DNA from: an uncultured Lachnospiraceae bacterium
GTDB lineage: Bacteria > Bacillota > Clostridia > Lachnospirales > Lachnospiraceae
Reading direction: 5' to 3'
DNA: 52,349 nucleotides
Assembly (NCBI GenBank): GCA_902788035.1
Contig: CADAIL010000015.1
Location: forward strand, 1 to 52,349
Part shown: positions 43,001 to 51,357 of the stretch, piece after piece
How the letters are laid out: each line of letters starts with the position of its first letter
Position numbering within the stretch: position 1 is the stretch's first letter
The notes under the pieces: generated by a model
What the model was told of the DNA's origin: nothing
Seen by the model: only the letters and a program-made list of their open reading frames with translations
Database searches by the model: none
Program-made: the position numbers and the translations under genes

Positions 43001-44548
43001 GGCAGCATTACGATGCACATCTTTATGGATAAGTCGATCGTGGAAGTCTTCACGAAGGATGACACTGCAGTCGGAAGTAACCAGATATTCCCGTCTTCTG
43101 ACAGTCTCGGAGCAAAGATCGTGGCTGAGGGCGGAGACGCAACTGCTGACGTTACAATTTATCCGATGAACACAATCTGGGAGAAGGAAACCAGTGACGT
43201 TCCTCTGGTAATTACATCTGTAAATGAAGAAGACAACTTCATGTATGCCGGCGACAAGCTGAAGATGAAAGTCACTCTGCTGCCGGTCAACGTCGCACAG
43301 GATGTTGAGTGGACAATTGAAGACAGCTCTGTAGCCACCATCGAAGCTAATGGCGGATCCGCAGTCGTCAGCGCACTCAAGAAGGGCGAGACAACAATCA
43401 CAGCAACCTCCGTAGAAGTGCCCGAGCTGTCCAAGACCTTCAAGCTCAAGGTCCTCGAGAACAATTTCGAGACCAACCTTGAAGACTGGACCGCTGTCAA
43501 CGGCACATGGGTCGTTGACGACAAGACACTTCACTGCGACAACAGAAGTTCTAACGATTTCTATATGGCGGGCAAGCAGATTGCATTTGAAGAATACACA
43601 CTTGAGACAAAGCTTAACTACAAACGCGGTCTTATCAACGTATTCTTCGCAGCCAACGCCATGAATCCGTTCGACAGACAGGCATATGCGATCCAGGTCG
43701 GCGACAGCCCGAATGTCCGTCTGTTCAGATTCGGCGGCGACACAATCGCTGAAGGAAACATGGGCAAGACCATCAATGACGGTCAGTATCACGATGTCAA
43801 GATCACAAAGACAAAAGACAATGTCAAGATCGAGATTGACGGCGCCGAAGCACTGGATTTCAAGATGGAAAATCCTGAGTCCTTCTACAACACGAATCCG
43901 TACGTGGGCATCGGCCTCTGGGACGGCGATGTTGATGTTCAGACATTCTATGTCAATGAAATCAAGGAAGAAGTAACACCAACACCTACACCGACTCCGA
44001 AGTACAAGTTCTCCGACGTCCAGGATCCGGGTCATGCGTACTTTAACGCAATCTACTGGGCTGCTGACAAGGGAATTACCAAGGGCTACGATGACGGTAC
44101 ATTCGGTATTAACAAGTCCTGCACACGCGGCGAGATGATGATGTTCCTGTGGAGATACGCGAACAAGCCGAATCCGAAGGCTGCATCGAAGTCACCGTTC
44201 AAGGATGTCAAGACGAATCATGTATTCTACAAGGCAATCCTTTGGGGCTCTCAGAAGGGTATAACCAAGGGCTATTCCGATGGCACATTCGGCATCAACC
44301 GCAAAGTTACTCGCGGTGAGGCTATGATGTTCCTCTGGAGACTGAAGGGCAAACCGGCTCCGAAGGCTGCATCGAAGTCACCGTTCAAGGATGTCCCGAC
44401 GAACCATGTCTTCTATAAGGCAATCCTTTGGGGTTCCCAGAAGAAGATAACGACCGGCTATACATCCGGCGTGAACAAAGGAAAGTTCATGGTCAACGAC
44501 AACTGCACACGCGGTCAGATTGTGACGTTCCTTTACAGAGCGAAATAA
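40058..44548 (+). CDS. Secreted GH32 fructan hydrolase with LamG-like, Ig-like and S-layer domains
   Basis: 1496 residues. Signal peptide (WTSLWLALIMVLVSILGPVPAVMA), acidic linker, two LamG-like regions (about 90-265, 270-458) and a cadherin-like/Ig-like segment (about 465-560). The GH32 core has WANDPNG (nucleophile Asp near 583), FRDPK near 706 and ECPDLYP (acid/base Glu) near 750; its beta-sandwich ends near 1040. A BIG2-like domain (about 1047-1134), a third LamG-like domain (about 1135-1304), a TPTPTPTP linker and three SLH-type repeats to the C-terminus follow. It should hydrolyse levan, inulin or sucrose at the cell surface. ATG 40058 follows AAAGGAG; TATAAT lies at 39986-39991. No sugar importer is adjacent. 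Confidence 0.93.
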   Translation: MKKQHVNRWTSLWLALIMVLVSILGPVPAVMAQDFDPAEPALVVDAAATVPDAEMAEEEAAQVELPAEDEALPVDEVVEAAAEEIVGAGGLTDFSSPQGGLTIDEEAGTVTLSDIDDNHYAVYNGLEEEVNSFTLEADVMFKEDQDTNCAALIFGLSSKSSPGARWNGANLDSGRKGDDAFRIFGPDLNETNCGSCADIDFTIPVHFKLEINEIGEYTYSFGNNGVEPGVKSGKLNSWAGGYVGILTWNSEATFSNITFEGEYVDTTGEATVLDVDPRFNTNLTGLKSTSGTWEVTDDGLYSDARDQGDSFLFSETSCDNFVFSTDVKSINGGGAAALIFRNGSSSNNKNCYAVNIDIGAKRGKFWRWVGGRDMVIGNDRECPASSDDTYTLKVVAYDGWVSFYVNDVLIASTGDYTIQPDDRGQNTCLTDGYFGLLNWNGEMVFQNTLFTPIDGDFNPLLEDITVESSGTVEKKGQFFQEQPVYIQYVENDASTVDIVATPVSSAAEVTVIGPDGNEYAEGKGIPVEVGVNYITVLSTVKNDDDAEATLTYRVNVHRRQPNAVYYNEPYRSEYHYSLKDGWANDPNGLVYYKGKYHFFYQFYDAKQWGPMHWAHATSTDLIHWEEQPIALYPDENGAMFSGCMVVDDTNASGLFSTDEGGLVALITCDGNGQRIKLAYSEDEGETWTKVDKIAADWTDDPLGTDAFRDPKVFHWENKWFMVLAGGPLRIYSSDNLLEWKCETPYGNLHTECPDLYPIKASDGNIKWVLSRGGRLYKVGDFEEVDGKWKFIPDSDYENSDGIMNFGKDFYAAMTFYVQDFGTAANPTLPDIIEINWANTWDDYCNAVANKVGQDFNGTFNMILKEGLVKDGDKYVLTQTPIEQYKDLRGDAVIELKGAEVTADNTLLDDFAGDCYEIESTFYPGAGTTKVGFKLRVGEDESTDIMYDIANETMSIDRSKSGIQISGKFSEVDRQKVTLNDDGSITMHIFMDKSIVEVFTKDDTAVGSNQIFPSSDSLGAKIVAEGGDATADVTIYPMNTIWEKETSDVPLVITSVNEEDNFMYAGDKLKMKVTLLPVNVAQDVEWTIEDSSVATIEANGGSAVVSALKKGETTITATSVEVPELSKTFKLKVLENNFETNLEDWTAVNGTWVVDDKTLHCDNRSSNDFYMAGKQIAFEEYTLETKLNYKRGLINVFFAANAMNPFDRQAYAIQVGDSPNVRLFRFGGDTIAEGNMGKTINDGQYHDVKITKTKDNVKIEIDGAEALDFKMENPESFYNTNPYVGIGLWDGDVDVQTFYVNEIKEEVTPTPTPTPKYKFSDVQDPGHAYFNAIYWAADKGITKGYDDGTFGINKSCTRGEMMMFLWRYANKPNPKAASKSPFKDVKTNHVFYKAILWGSQKGITKGYSDGTFGINRKVTRGEAMMFLWRLKGKPAPKAASKSPFKDVPTNHVFYKAILWGSQKKITTGYTSGVNKGKFMVNDNCTRGQIVTFLYRAK

Positions 44549-44597
44549 CATATTGTGACATTCCTTTGTAGGCCATACTGATCTCCTATTTTCATTG

Positions 44598-44655
44598 CCC
44601 GGTGCTTGAGTGTGCCGGGGAGAAGGGGCTGCCGCTGGTGCGGCAGTCCTTTTTT
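44598..44655 (+). terminator. Terminator after the GH32 gene
   Basis: CCCGG...CCGGG is followed by GGGGCTGCCGC-TGGT-GCGGCAGTCC and TTTTTTG. The second hairpin with its T-run is a good rho-independent terminator. Confidence 0.75.
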
Positions 44656-44668
44656 GAGTGATGGGGAC

Positions 44669-45160
44669 GGGCAGTCATGAAAGGTCAAAGCGGGGGTCGT
44701 TGACTGCCCGGGTGGGGAAGAGGGCAGTCGCAATCGATGAAATCATCTTTTTTGACTGAAGGCAAGAAAGAAGGCGGGCAGTCATGAAAGGTCAACTCGG
44801 GGTTCGTTGACTGCCCGAGTGGCATGGCGGGCAGTCGCTAACAAAGAAATCATCTTTTATCGACTGAAGGCAAGAAAGAAGGTGGGCAGTCATGTAAGGT
44901 CAAAGCGGGGGTCGTTGACTGCCCGGGGGGAAAGAGGGCAGTCGCTAACGATGAAATCATCTTTTATCGACTGAAGGCAAGAAAGAAGGTGGGCAGTCAT
45001 GAAAGGTCAAAGCGGGGGTCGTTGACTGCCCGGGTGGGGAAGAGGGCAGTCGCAATCGATGAAATCATCTTTTATCGACTGAAGGCAAGAACGAAGGTGG
45101 GCAGTCATGAAAGGTCAAAGCGGGGGTTCGAGACTGCCCGAGTGAGAAAGAGGGCAGTCA
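44669..45160 (+). repeat. GGCAGTC hairpin array B (4 full units plus ends, 107-108-bp period)
   Basis: GGGCAGTC units begin at 44722, 44829, 44936, 45044 and 45152, with a leading half unit at 44669. Each unit contains GGCAGTCG...CGACTG and the strong GGGCAGTCA...TGACTGCCC hairpin around GGTCAAAGCGGGGG. The design equals array A, but the loops are longer. Short frames across it are repeat artefacts. Confidence 0.92.
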
Positions 45161-45420
45161 TGGTCGCTGAAATCATCTTTTGTTAACTGCTGGATAAAAC
45201 ATGATATAAACAAGTCTTACCATCAACTTTTGTCAGAATTAACAAATGAGACTGCTCTAAAGCCTCATCATTTCATTGTGCGGGCAGTAGCCTTAGCCAA
45301 GAATGAGCTAGTATGACTGCCTATGGAATATGTTTCGAGCCTCGTATAGCACTGCACATACGCATTTATTCGCAAGATCGACTGCCGGCTCATTGGTTTG
45401 TCAGTGTAAAAGATAAAAAT
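45161..45420 (+). other. Conserved tail of GGCAGTC element B
   Basis: Collinear with the tail of element A (11901-12180). GTCTTACCATCA, GGGCAGTAGCCTTAGC, ATGACTGCCT, GCACTGCACATA and CGCAAGATCGACTGC keep order and spacing, although sequence between them has drifted. It is non-coding. The next 100 bp lead to the promoter of the following gene. Confidence 0.7.
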
Positions 45421-45523
45421 ATTAAAAAGAGACTGCTACAGCAATGAATTGCTCCTCAAGAGATTATGCTTGTCCTTTTCTTAGTATTTGAGTGTCAGGC
45501 CTTTGGTCTTGGCCGCGCGAAGA

Positions 45524-45552
45524 TTGAACGTTCTTCAAGTATATGGTAAAAT
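45524..45552 (+). promoter_or_regulatory. Promoter of the first D/Y/W-tail protein gene
   Basis: TTGAAC (45524-45529), 17 bp, TAAAAT (45547-45552) preceded by TGG. The TATATGGTA.AATT block is repeated before the paralogue at 46485-46500. Confidence 0.55.
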
Positions 45553-45677
45553 TCTTTGGACAAAGAAACGAAATAAGTTGTAGTCAATGACAGTGAAATG
45601 ATAGTGGTAAATGATATTAAATGAGCTAAAATAAGTAACAGGGAAACTTGTTAATATATGAATTAGTGGAGGGGGCT

Positions 45678-46436
45678 ATGAGTATAGTTAATTCAATTGA
45701 GGAACTGAAACAAAAATGCGCCGAGAAGAACATGCCGCTCGAGAAGATGCGCTTTTTCATCGGCGAGAACAGGAAAGAGCCGAAGTGCTTTGGCGTCTAT
45801 CAGGATGAGAGCACTGGAAATTGGGTCGTATATAAGAACAAGGCGGACGGCACAAGGGCCGTTCGCTATGAAGGACCTGATGAAGCAAGGGCTGCCCAGG
45901 AGATATGGGATAAGATCGGGGTCGAGGTGAAGCTGCGAAAAGACATGCACGCAAGTCCCTACGATGAGTCCGCACTCCGGAGCATAAATGAGAATAACAA
46001 TGAGTCTTCCTCCGATGAAGGATTTTTCTCAGGTCTGTTTGCGCAGCATCCAATTGCGTTATTCGTTATTGTGTCGGTTGTCATAATCTTGTTTGTGGCT
46101 GCAGCCAAAGAAACTCCACGGAACGGATACTATCAGGCTAACGATAACGTATATTACTATCTTGGAAACCAATGGTATGAGTATGATGATGGTGATTGGT
46201 TGACATCCTATTTGAATCTTCTGGGCTCTGAAGTAGTATATCTCGGAGATTACTATTCGCCAGAGTATGAGGTAGATGCTTTTGAGAGCACTGACTATTA
46301 CGACAACTACATGCGGGAATTGTTGGAAAAAGAGAAAGAAAAAGAAAATCGCAAATCTGACAACGATGATGACGATTATGACTACGACTATGATGACTGG
46401 GATGCTGATGATACAGACTGGGATACGGACTGGTAA
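45678..46436 (+). CDS. Membrane protein with conserved N-terminal domain and acidic D/Y/W tail, paralogue 1
   Basis: 252 residues; start set at 45678 behind GGAGGGGG. Residues 1-100 form a compact domain (EKMRFFIGENRKEPKCFGVY, WVVYKNKADGTRAVRYEGPD, EARAAQEIWDKI). One membrane span lies near 123-145. A Tyr-rich segment (NGYYQANDNVYYYLGNQWYEYDDGDW) follows, then a Lys/Glu helix, and the tail ends YDYDYDDWDADDTDWDTDW. I recall related N-terminal domains in Firmicutes but no function. The tail might bind cations; that is inference. The next gene is a tandem duplicate. Confidence 0.7.
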   Translation: MSIVNSIEELKQKCAEKNMPLEKMRFFIGENRKEPKCFGVYQDESTGNWVVYKNKADGTRAVRYEGPDEARAAQEIWDKIGVEVKLRKDMHASPYDESALRSINENNNESSSDEGFFSGLFAQHPIALFVIVSVVIILFVAAAKETPRNGYYQANDNVYYYLGNQWYEYDDGDWLTSYLNLLGSEVVYLGDYYSPEYEVDAFESTDYYDNYMRELLEKEKEKENRKSDNDDDDYDYDYDDWDADDTDWDTDW

Positions 46437-46490
46437 GGCAGACAAGCCTTCGGTACTGCCTGAACGTAGAGTGAATACGGTTTGTCTATA

Positions 46491-46499
46491 TGGTAGAAT
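46491..46499 (+). promoter_or_regulatory. Extended -10 promoter of the second D/Y/W-tail gene
   Basis: TGGTAGAAT at 46491-46499 matches the TGGTAAAAT of the first copy, so the promoter was duplicated with the gene. No good -35 is visible. Confidence 0.45.
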
Positions 46500-46602
46500 T
46501 TCACGTGCGGGAGAATGGGATTGACCGTAGTCAACGATAGTTAATCGGCTGTGGTAAGTGAAAGGGGAAACCGCTGTTTACAATTGAACTGCCGGAGGAT
46601 CT

Positions 46603-47712
46603 ATGAGCAAAGTCCAATCAATCGAGGACCTGAAACAAAAATGCGCCGAAAAAAATATGCCGCTCGAGAAGATGCGCTTTTTCATCGGCGAGGATAGGAA
46701 AGAGCCGAAGTGCTTTGGAGTCTATCAGGACGAGCGTACCGGAAACTGGGTCGTCTACAAGAACAAGGCGGACGGCACGAGAGCTGTTAGATATGAAGGT
46801 CCTGATGAAGCGAGGGCTGCCCAGGAAATATGGAACAAGATCGGGGACGAGGTGAAGCATCGAAAAGACATGCACGCAAGCCCTTACGATGAGTCCGTAC
46901 TCCGGGAAATATATGATCAGAGTGGGCAAACCCCTTCCGCGGGGAGAGGATGGCCAGAAGAAGAGTTTGGAGTAGTAGCGGGAGAAGAGGCCGGTGGAGT
47001 AACAGGAAAAGAGCCTGGGGGAGTAACAGGAAAAGAGTTTGGAGTAGTACCGGGACGAGAGCCTGAAGGAGCTTCGGTAAAAGAGCCCGGAGAATCGTCA
47101 GGAAGAGTACAAAGAAGTGTGCCAAGTAAGGTATCAAGTGCCCCAGGAAAAGTATCAGGAAGAACATCAAGAAGTGCACCAGGAAAAACATCAGTAAGCA
47201 CATCAAGAAGAACATCAAGAAAGGCGCCCGAGGGTATCCTCGGAGGAATCCTCGGGATTTTTAGCAACACATTCTCTTTTATATGGAATGAATTTGTGCT
47301 GGAGCATCCCTTTGCATCACTCTTTTTCGCCCTGGTCGGCACAAGTCTTTTTCTTGAGTTTGTATTCCCATCTCCTCAAAATGGGTATTATCAGGTCGAA
47401 GATACTGTATATTATTACCTCGAAGACCAGTGGTACATGTATGATGACTCCGGAGACTGGGTGACGTCCTATGTAGATCTGGATGATCCTGAAGATTATT
47501 ATCTCGGAGATTTTTATTCGGAGGAGTACGGAACCGAGGCATTCGAGGGCACGGAGTATTACGGGCACTATCTCGAAGAAAAGAGAGAAAAAGAAAAGGA
47601 ACGCGAAAATCGAGATAATGACGATTACGACAATGATTACGACGATGACGATTATGACTACGACTATGACGACTGGGATGCAGATGATACGGACTGGGAT
47701 ACAGACTGGTGA
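46603..47712 (+). CDS. Membrane protein with conserved N-terminal domain and acidic D/Y/W tail, paralogue 2
   Basis: 369 residues, GGAGG before the ATG. The first ~105 residues are over 85% identical to paralogue 1 by eye, and the tail is the same (DYDYDYDDWDADDTDWDTDW region). Between them is about 100 residues of low complexity: repeats of GGVTGKEP/FGVV..GREP, then a Ser/Arg/Lys-rich stretch (SGRTSRSAPGKTSVSTSRR). A hydrophobic region of about 216-255 follows. The inserted part looks like a repeat-expanded flexible linker with positive charge next to the membrane. Function unknown. Confidence 0.7.
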   Translation: MSKVQSIEDLKQKCAEKNMPLEKMRFFIGEDRKEPKCFGVYQDERTGNWVVYKNKADGTRAVRYEGPDEARAAQEIWNKIGDEVKHRKDMHASPYDESVLREIYDQSGQTPSAGRGWPEEEFGVVAGEEAGGVTGKEPGGVTGKEFGVVPGREPEGASVKEPGESSGRVQRSVPSKVSSAPGKVSGRTSRSAPGKTSVSTSRRTSRKAPEGILGGILGIFSNTFSFIWNEFVLEHPFASLFFALVGTSLFLEFVFPSPQNGYYQVEDTVYYYLEDQWYMYDDSGDWVTSYVDLDDPEDYYLGDFYSEEYGTEAFEGTEYYGHYLEEKREKEKERENRDNDDYDNDYDDDDYDYDYDDWDADDTDWDTDW

Positions 47713-47718
47713 GACCGG

Positions 47719-47890
47719 CTGAAAGGCGGGGGTCACGCCATGGCATCTGAAAGGCATGAGCTGCGCGATGCCGTCTGAAAGACAGGAGCCAACGCCATGC
47801 ACTCTAAAGGGCAGGAGACAGCACTATGTCGCCTGAAAAGCAGATCTGCTCAAAATCTGAAAGCAGACTTAACACAGTCAACCTGAAAAA
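47719..47890 (+). repeat. Degenerate ~28-bp tandem repeat
   Basis: CTGAAAGGC or variants at 47719, 47747, 47775, 47803, 47833, 47857 and 47883, several followed by AGGAG...CGCCATG. Steps are 28, 28, 28, 30, 24 and 26 bp. It starts just after the stop of paralogue 2 and runs to the next gene. No coding role is apparent. Confidence 0.75.
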
Positions 47891-47933
47891 GTGAGTTAAA
47901 AAAAGAGAAGAAGTTATAAAAGGGGATTTCGTA

Positions 47934-49436
47934 ATGGATAACGAAAAAAAGAAGCATGGATTTTTATGGTGGATCGGAATGATACTTCTATGGATTTTTT
48001 TGTTCCCTGCCATGCTGTTGGTGTTCCTGGTAAAATCGAAGAAGCTGCCGGTATTTGTAAAAATCCCGCTGATTTTAATACACATGGTATTGTGGTCAAC
48101 CGTCTTTTTAGCCATCGCTCTCTGGGATCCGGAACCGCCGGTCATAGAAGCGCATGAGGTGACCGCCAATTATAACACACCGATTGAACTTGAAAGCCTT
48201 GCATCGATCACGGACAACAAGGACGAAGCTCCCGCCATGGCCATCACGTACTGCGACCCGAAAGCCGGCACGGTCAGCAAGGACGGGAAAACAGTCACTT
48301 TCAGCAAAGTGGGTAAATTCACTGTTCGTGTGGAGGGAAGTGACAGTGCTGCAAATGCAGTCAGCGCCGACATCTCCGTTACCATCACCGATGGAACCCC
48401 ACCTGTAATCGAAGCTAACAAGACACAGTTTCCGGTCCTTGAGGCTGTCCCGGTGACTGATATCGGAAAGGTGAGTGACGAGATAGACGAGGCGCCGACA
48501 TTTTCAATCGCCAAATGCGACGGCAAAGCGGAAGTCGCCGAGGACGGCCAGTCAGTCACATTCAAGGAGCCCGGTGAATATACAGTCAGATTAAAGGCTG
48601 TGGATGCATCTGCGAACGAATGCTCGAAAGAAGTCAAAGTAGAAGTCCGCAACACGATTGCACCAGAAATCACGCTTTCCGAGAAGGAGATCAGCATTGC
48701 CGACACGGACGCAAACATAGACTTCGCCGGATACGCCAAAGCCAAGAGCAGCGTTTACGGAGACTTGACCAAGGATATTGAGATTGATCCTTCAGCAGTG
48801 AAATACGGCACGCCCGGAAAGTATACCGTCAAATACACGGTCAAGGACAAGGACGGAAATACGGATAGCGAAGCTCTCACGGTCATCATCAAAGATACGA
48901 CAGCACCCGAACTCCAGGGCGTCGCGCCGGAGTTCACGCTCACGCAGGGGGATGCTGCACCGGATTATTTGAACGGTCTTTCCGCCAGCGACAGCGTTGA
49001 CGGAGACATGACGAGCAAGGTCGCGGTCGATGACTCAGGAGTTGACTACGGTACGCCGGGAACCTATATTGTTCTGTTTTCAGTCATTGATGCAGCCGGC
49101 AATGTTACGCGGCAGGAGGCAACGGTCACAGTCAATGAGAAGCCGGTGGAACAGCCGGTAGAGCAGCCGGTAACGAGGAGCGTTGTGAATGAGGAACCGA
49201 AGCAGGAGGCTGCGGCTCAATCGGGGCAGGAGACCGGGTCGGGGGCTGTGACACGGCAGGTGCAGGAACCTGAACCGGAGATTACATATGTCCTAAATAC
49301 GAATACGAGAAAGTTCCACTATCCTCGTTGTGGAAGCGTAAGTACAATCAAGGATAAAAACAGGCAGGATGTAACCTGGAGCCGGGATGAGGTAATAGCA
49401 AGAGGTTATGATCCTTGTCAGAGATGTAATCCATGA
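47934..49436 (+). CDS. Membrane-anchored Ig-like multidomain protein with C-terminal Cys-His domain
   Basis: 500 residues. Two membrane helices (about 9-30 and 42-63) are followed by four Ig-like/DUF5011-type domains (about 67-150, 151-235, 236-322, 323-401; each with a GTPGKYTVKY- or VGKFTVRV-like strand and DxxGN turns). Then comes a Pro/Glu/Gln linker (PVEQPVEQPV) and a C-terminal domain of about 45 residues: TRKFHYPRCGSVSTI, SRDEVIARGYDPCQRCNP. This last domain, with C, H and CxxC, is similar to an Ada-like zinc domain found after many secreted proteins. Probably a cell-surface or periplasm-like protein; function unknown. A ribosome site is weak (AAAAGGGG). Confidence 0.75.
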   Translation: MDNEKKKHGFLWWIGMILLWIFLFPAMLLVFLVKSKKLPVFVKIPLILIHMVLWSTVFLAIALWDPEPPVIEAHEVTANYNTPIELESLASITDNKDEAPAMAITYCDPKAGTVSKDGKTVTFSKVGKFTVRVEGSDSAANAVSADISVTITDGTPPVIEANKTQFPVLEAVPVTDIGKVSDEIDEAPTFSIAKCDGKAEVAEDGQSVTFKEPGEYTVRLKAVDASANECSKEVKVEVRNTIAPEITLSEKEISIADTDANIDFAGYAKAKSSVYGDLTKDIEIDPSAVKYGTPGKYTVKYTVKDKDGNTDSEALTVIIKDTTAPELQGVAPEFTLTQGDAAPDYLNGLSASDSVDGDMTSKVAVDDSGVDYGTPGTYIVLFSVIDAAGNVTRQEATVTVNEKPVEQPVEQPVTRSVVNEEPKQEAAAQSGQETGSGAVTRQVQEPEPEITYVLNTNTRKFHYPRCGSVSTIKDKNRQDVTWSRDEVIARGYDPCQRCNP

Positions 49437-49601
49437 AACCAATATACCGAAAGCAGATAGATTAGAAAGAACCACAGGTCAGATAATATGAAGGTCTTGA
49501 TCATATATGACAGTGAAACTTTGTCAGGGGATAAGTACAAGGGTGAATTAGGAACAGTTCTCACGTGGGATTTCCCACGCGAAGGGACATGATGAATCAG
49601 G

Positions 49602-49629
49602 GCTGTCGCATTAGTGCGGCAGCCCCGTT
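49602..49629. terminator. Bidirectional terminator before cstA
   Basis: GGGCTGTCGCA-TTAG-TGCGGCAGCCCC followed by GTTTCTTT lies between the stops of the Ig-domain gene and the minus-strand cstA gene. A CGTGGG/CCCACG hairpin is at about 49566. Confidence 0.65.
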
Positions 49630-49632
49630 TCT

Positions 49633-51342
49633 TTATTGTTTACTCAGCGTCCGGAAAGCCGTGACCGCCAGGTCAATCGCAAGCACGACCAGCACGACCG
49701 CAAGCCCCGCCTGAATCATACTCCACATTTCGCCGGCTTTCAGCTTAGCCATAATCGTCTGGACCAGAGATGTCAGCGTCACAATAAGCATGAACACCAT
49801 CGGGATGTAGAACATCTTGTTATTACGGCCGATGGAGCCGAGCCATGCGCAGACGGCAAGAAGCCCGAGCGCCGCAAGCAGCTGGTTGGCAGCGCCGAAC
49901 AGCGGCCAGATCTTGGAATAGCCGGTCAGGCCGAGCGCCACGCCGAGGACGACCGTAATGGCGGTAGATACGTACGGATTAGCCAGCACGCCCCTCACCC
50001 CTGTCGCGTCCTTCGGAGTCTCACCCTCATTCAGCCAGAACTCCTGGAACATGTAGCGAGCCAGTCTGGTAGCTGTGTCGAGCGAAGTAAGGCAGAAGAC
50101 GGAGACGGCGAGAACGAGCATTTGATAAATAATGCCCTGGACAGCCTCATTCGTGAAAGATCCGAGCATGCGGGAAAGTCCTGTTGCAAATACAATCGTC
50201 GGACTTCCGAGCTTCAACTCCTCCGCCGGAACATTGACATCATTCCAAATGTAAGCAACAGCGCAGAGCGCCAGCACGGCGACAATACACTCGATGAGCA
50301 TGGCGCCGTAACCGATCGGCATTGAATCCTTTTCATTATCGATCTGCTTAGCAGTCGTTCCGGAGGAGACCAACGAATGGAAGCCGGAAATAGCGCCGCA
50401 GGCGATCGTGACAAATAGCGCCGGGAACACAGTTCCACTTGTGAAGAGGCCGTTTCCGGTCGCTGTGAAACCGGTGAATGCCGGCATAGATGTAGAACCT
50501 GTGCCGGTCAGAGCTGCACCGATGACAGAAATGACTGCCACGATGATCATGAAGTAGAGCAGGAAAGAGCTCAGGTAATCGCGCGGCTGCAGCAGGATCC
50601 ATACCGGAGTGACGGATGCGACAAGAATATAAAATCCAAGGACATACATCCAGGTTTTGTAGCTCATTGAAAGCGGATGCCAGTTGAGACCGATGAAAAC
50701 AATCAGAACGATGCCGACACATCCGATGACGGAAGCGATGCCGACATTCATATTATTTCTGTACACAAGCACGCCGAACACGATGGCCAGCACGATAAAG
50801 AGTACAGAGATGATGGCCGTGGAGAGGTTGGCATCGAGATTTGCACCTTCAAGCGCGACGCCCGCAGCGTTCGTGTTTCCGAATGTGGAAGCGACGATGG
50901 ACGCAAATGCCGCCACGACCAACAGCAGCGTCAGCCACGCAAATGTAAGGAACAGCCGCTTTGCCTTCTGTCCCATAGTGTCGCGAATGACTTCGCCGAT
51001 GGACTGGCCGCGATTTCGAATAGACGCGAACAGCGCTCCGAAATCATGTACCCCGCCGAAGAAAATGCCGCCGACGACGACCCAGAGAAGCACCGGCACC
51101 CAGCCGAAAATTGCAGCCTGGATCGGTCCGTTAATTGGCCCGGCACCGGCAATGGACGAGAAATGATGTCCCATGAGGACCGGGGCTTTGGCCGGAACAT
51201 AATCCATGCCGTCGGTGAGCTCGTGGGAAGGAGTCTTTCTGGACGGATCCACGCCCCACTCTTTGGCAAGCCATCGGCCGTAGAAGAGATAGCCGCAGGC
51301 GAGGAGCACAAGGCTGATTAATAGTACTACTAAGATATTCAT
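49633..51342 (-). CDS. cstA: Carbon starvation protein CstA family transporter
   Basis: A 569-residue protein with about 15 hydrophobic segments. TDGMDYVPAKAPVLMGHHFSSIAGAGPINGPIQAA (about 43-77), GGVHDFGALFASIRNRGQSIGEVI and GFHSLVSSGTTAKQI are diagnostic. Members import peptides or pyruvate. The start at 51342 follows AAGGAGGGAG. It is 15 bp downstream of the DUF gene, so one operon. Confidence 0.93.
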   Translation of the reverse strand: MNILVVLLISLVLLACGYLFYGRWLAKEWGVDPSRKTPSHELTDGMDYVPAKAPVLMGHHFSSIAGAGPINGPIQAAIFGWVPVLLWVVVGGIFFGGVHDFGALFASIRNRGQSIGEVIRDTMGQKAKRLFLTFAWLTLLLVVAAFASIVASTFGNTNAAGVALEGANLDANLSTAIISVLFIVLAIVFGVLVYRNNMNVGIASVIGCVGIVLIVFIGLNWHPLSMSYKTWMYVLGFYILVASVTPVWILLQPRDYLSSFLLYFMIIVAVISVIGAALTGTGSTSMPAFTGFTATGNGLFTSGTVFPALFVTIACGAISGFHSLVSSGTTAKQIDNEKDSMPIGYGAMLIECIVAVLALCAVAYIWNDVNVPAEELKLGSPTIVFATGLSRMLGSFTNEAVQGIIYQMLVLAVSVFCLTSLDTATRLARYMFQEFWLNEGETPKDATGVRGVLANPYVSTAITVVLGVALGLTGYSKIWPLFGAANQLLAALGLLAVCAWLGSIGRNNKMFYIPMVFMLIVTLTSLVQTIMAKLKAGEMWSMIQAGLAVVLVVLAIDLAVTAFRTLSKQ

Positions 51343-51357
51343 ATATCTCCCTCCTTG

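Noticed and set aside
42812..44035. 407-codon minus-strand frame inside the GH32 gene
   Set aside because: Cys/Val/Asp-rich shadow product, antisense to a clear multidomain protein.
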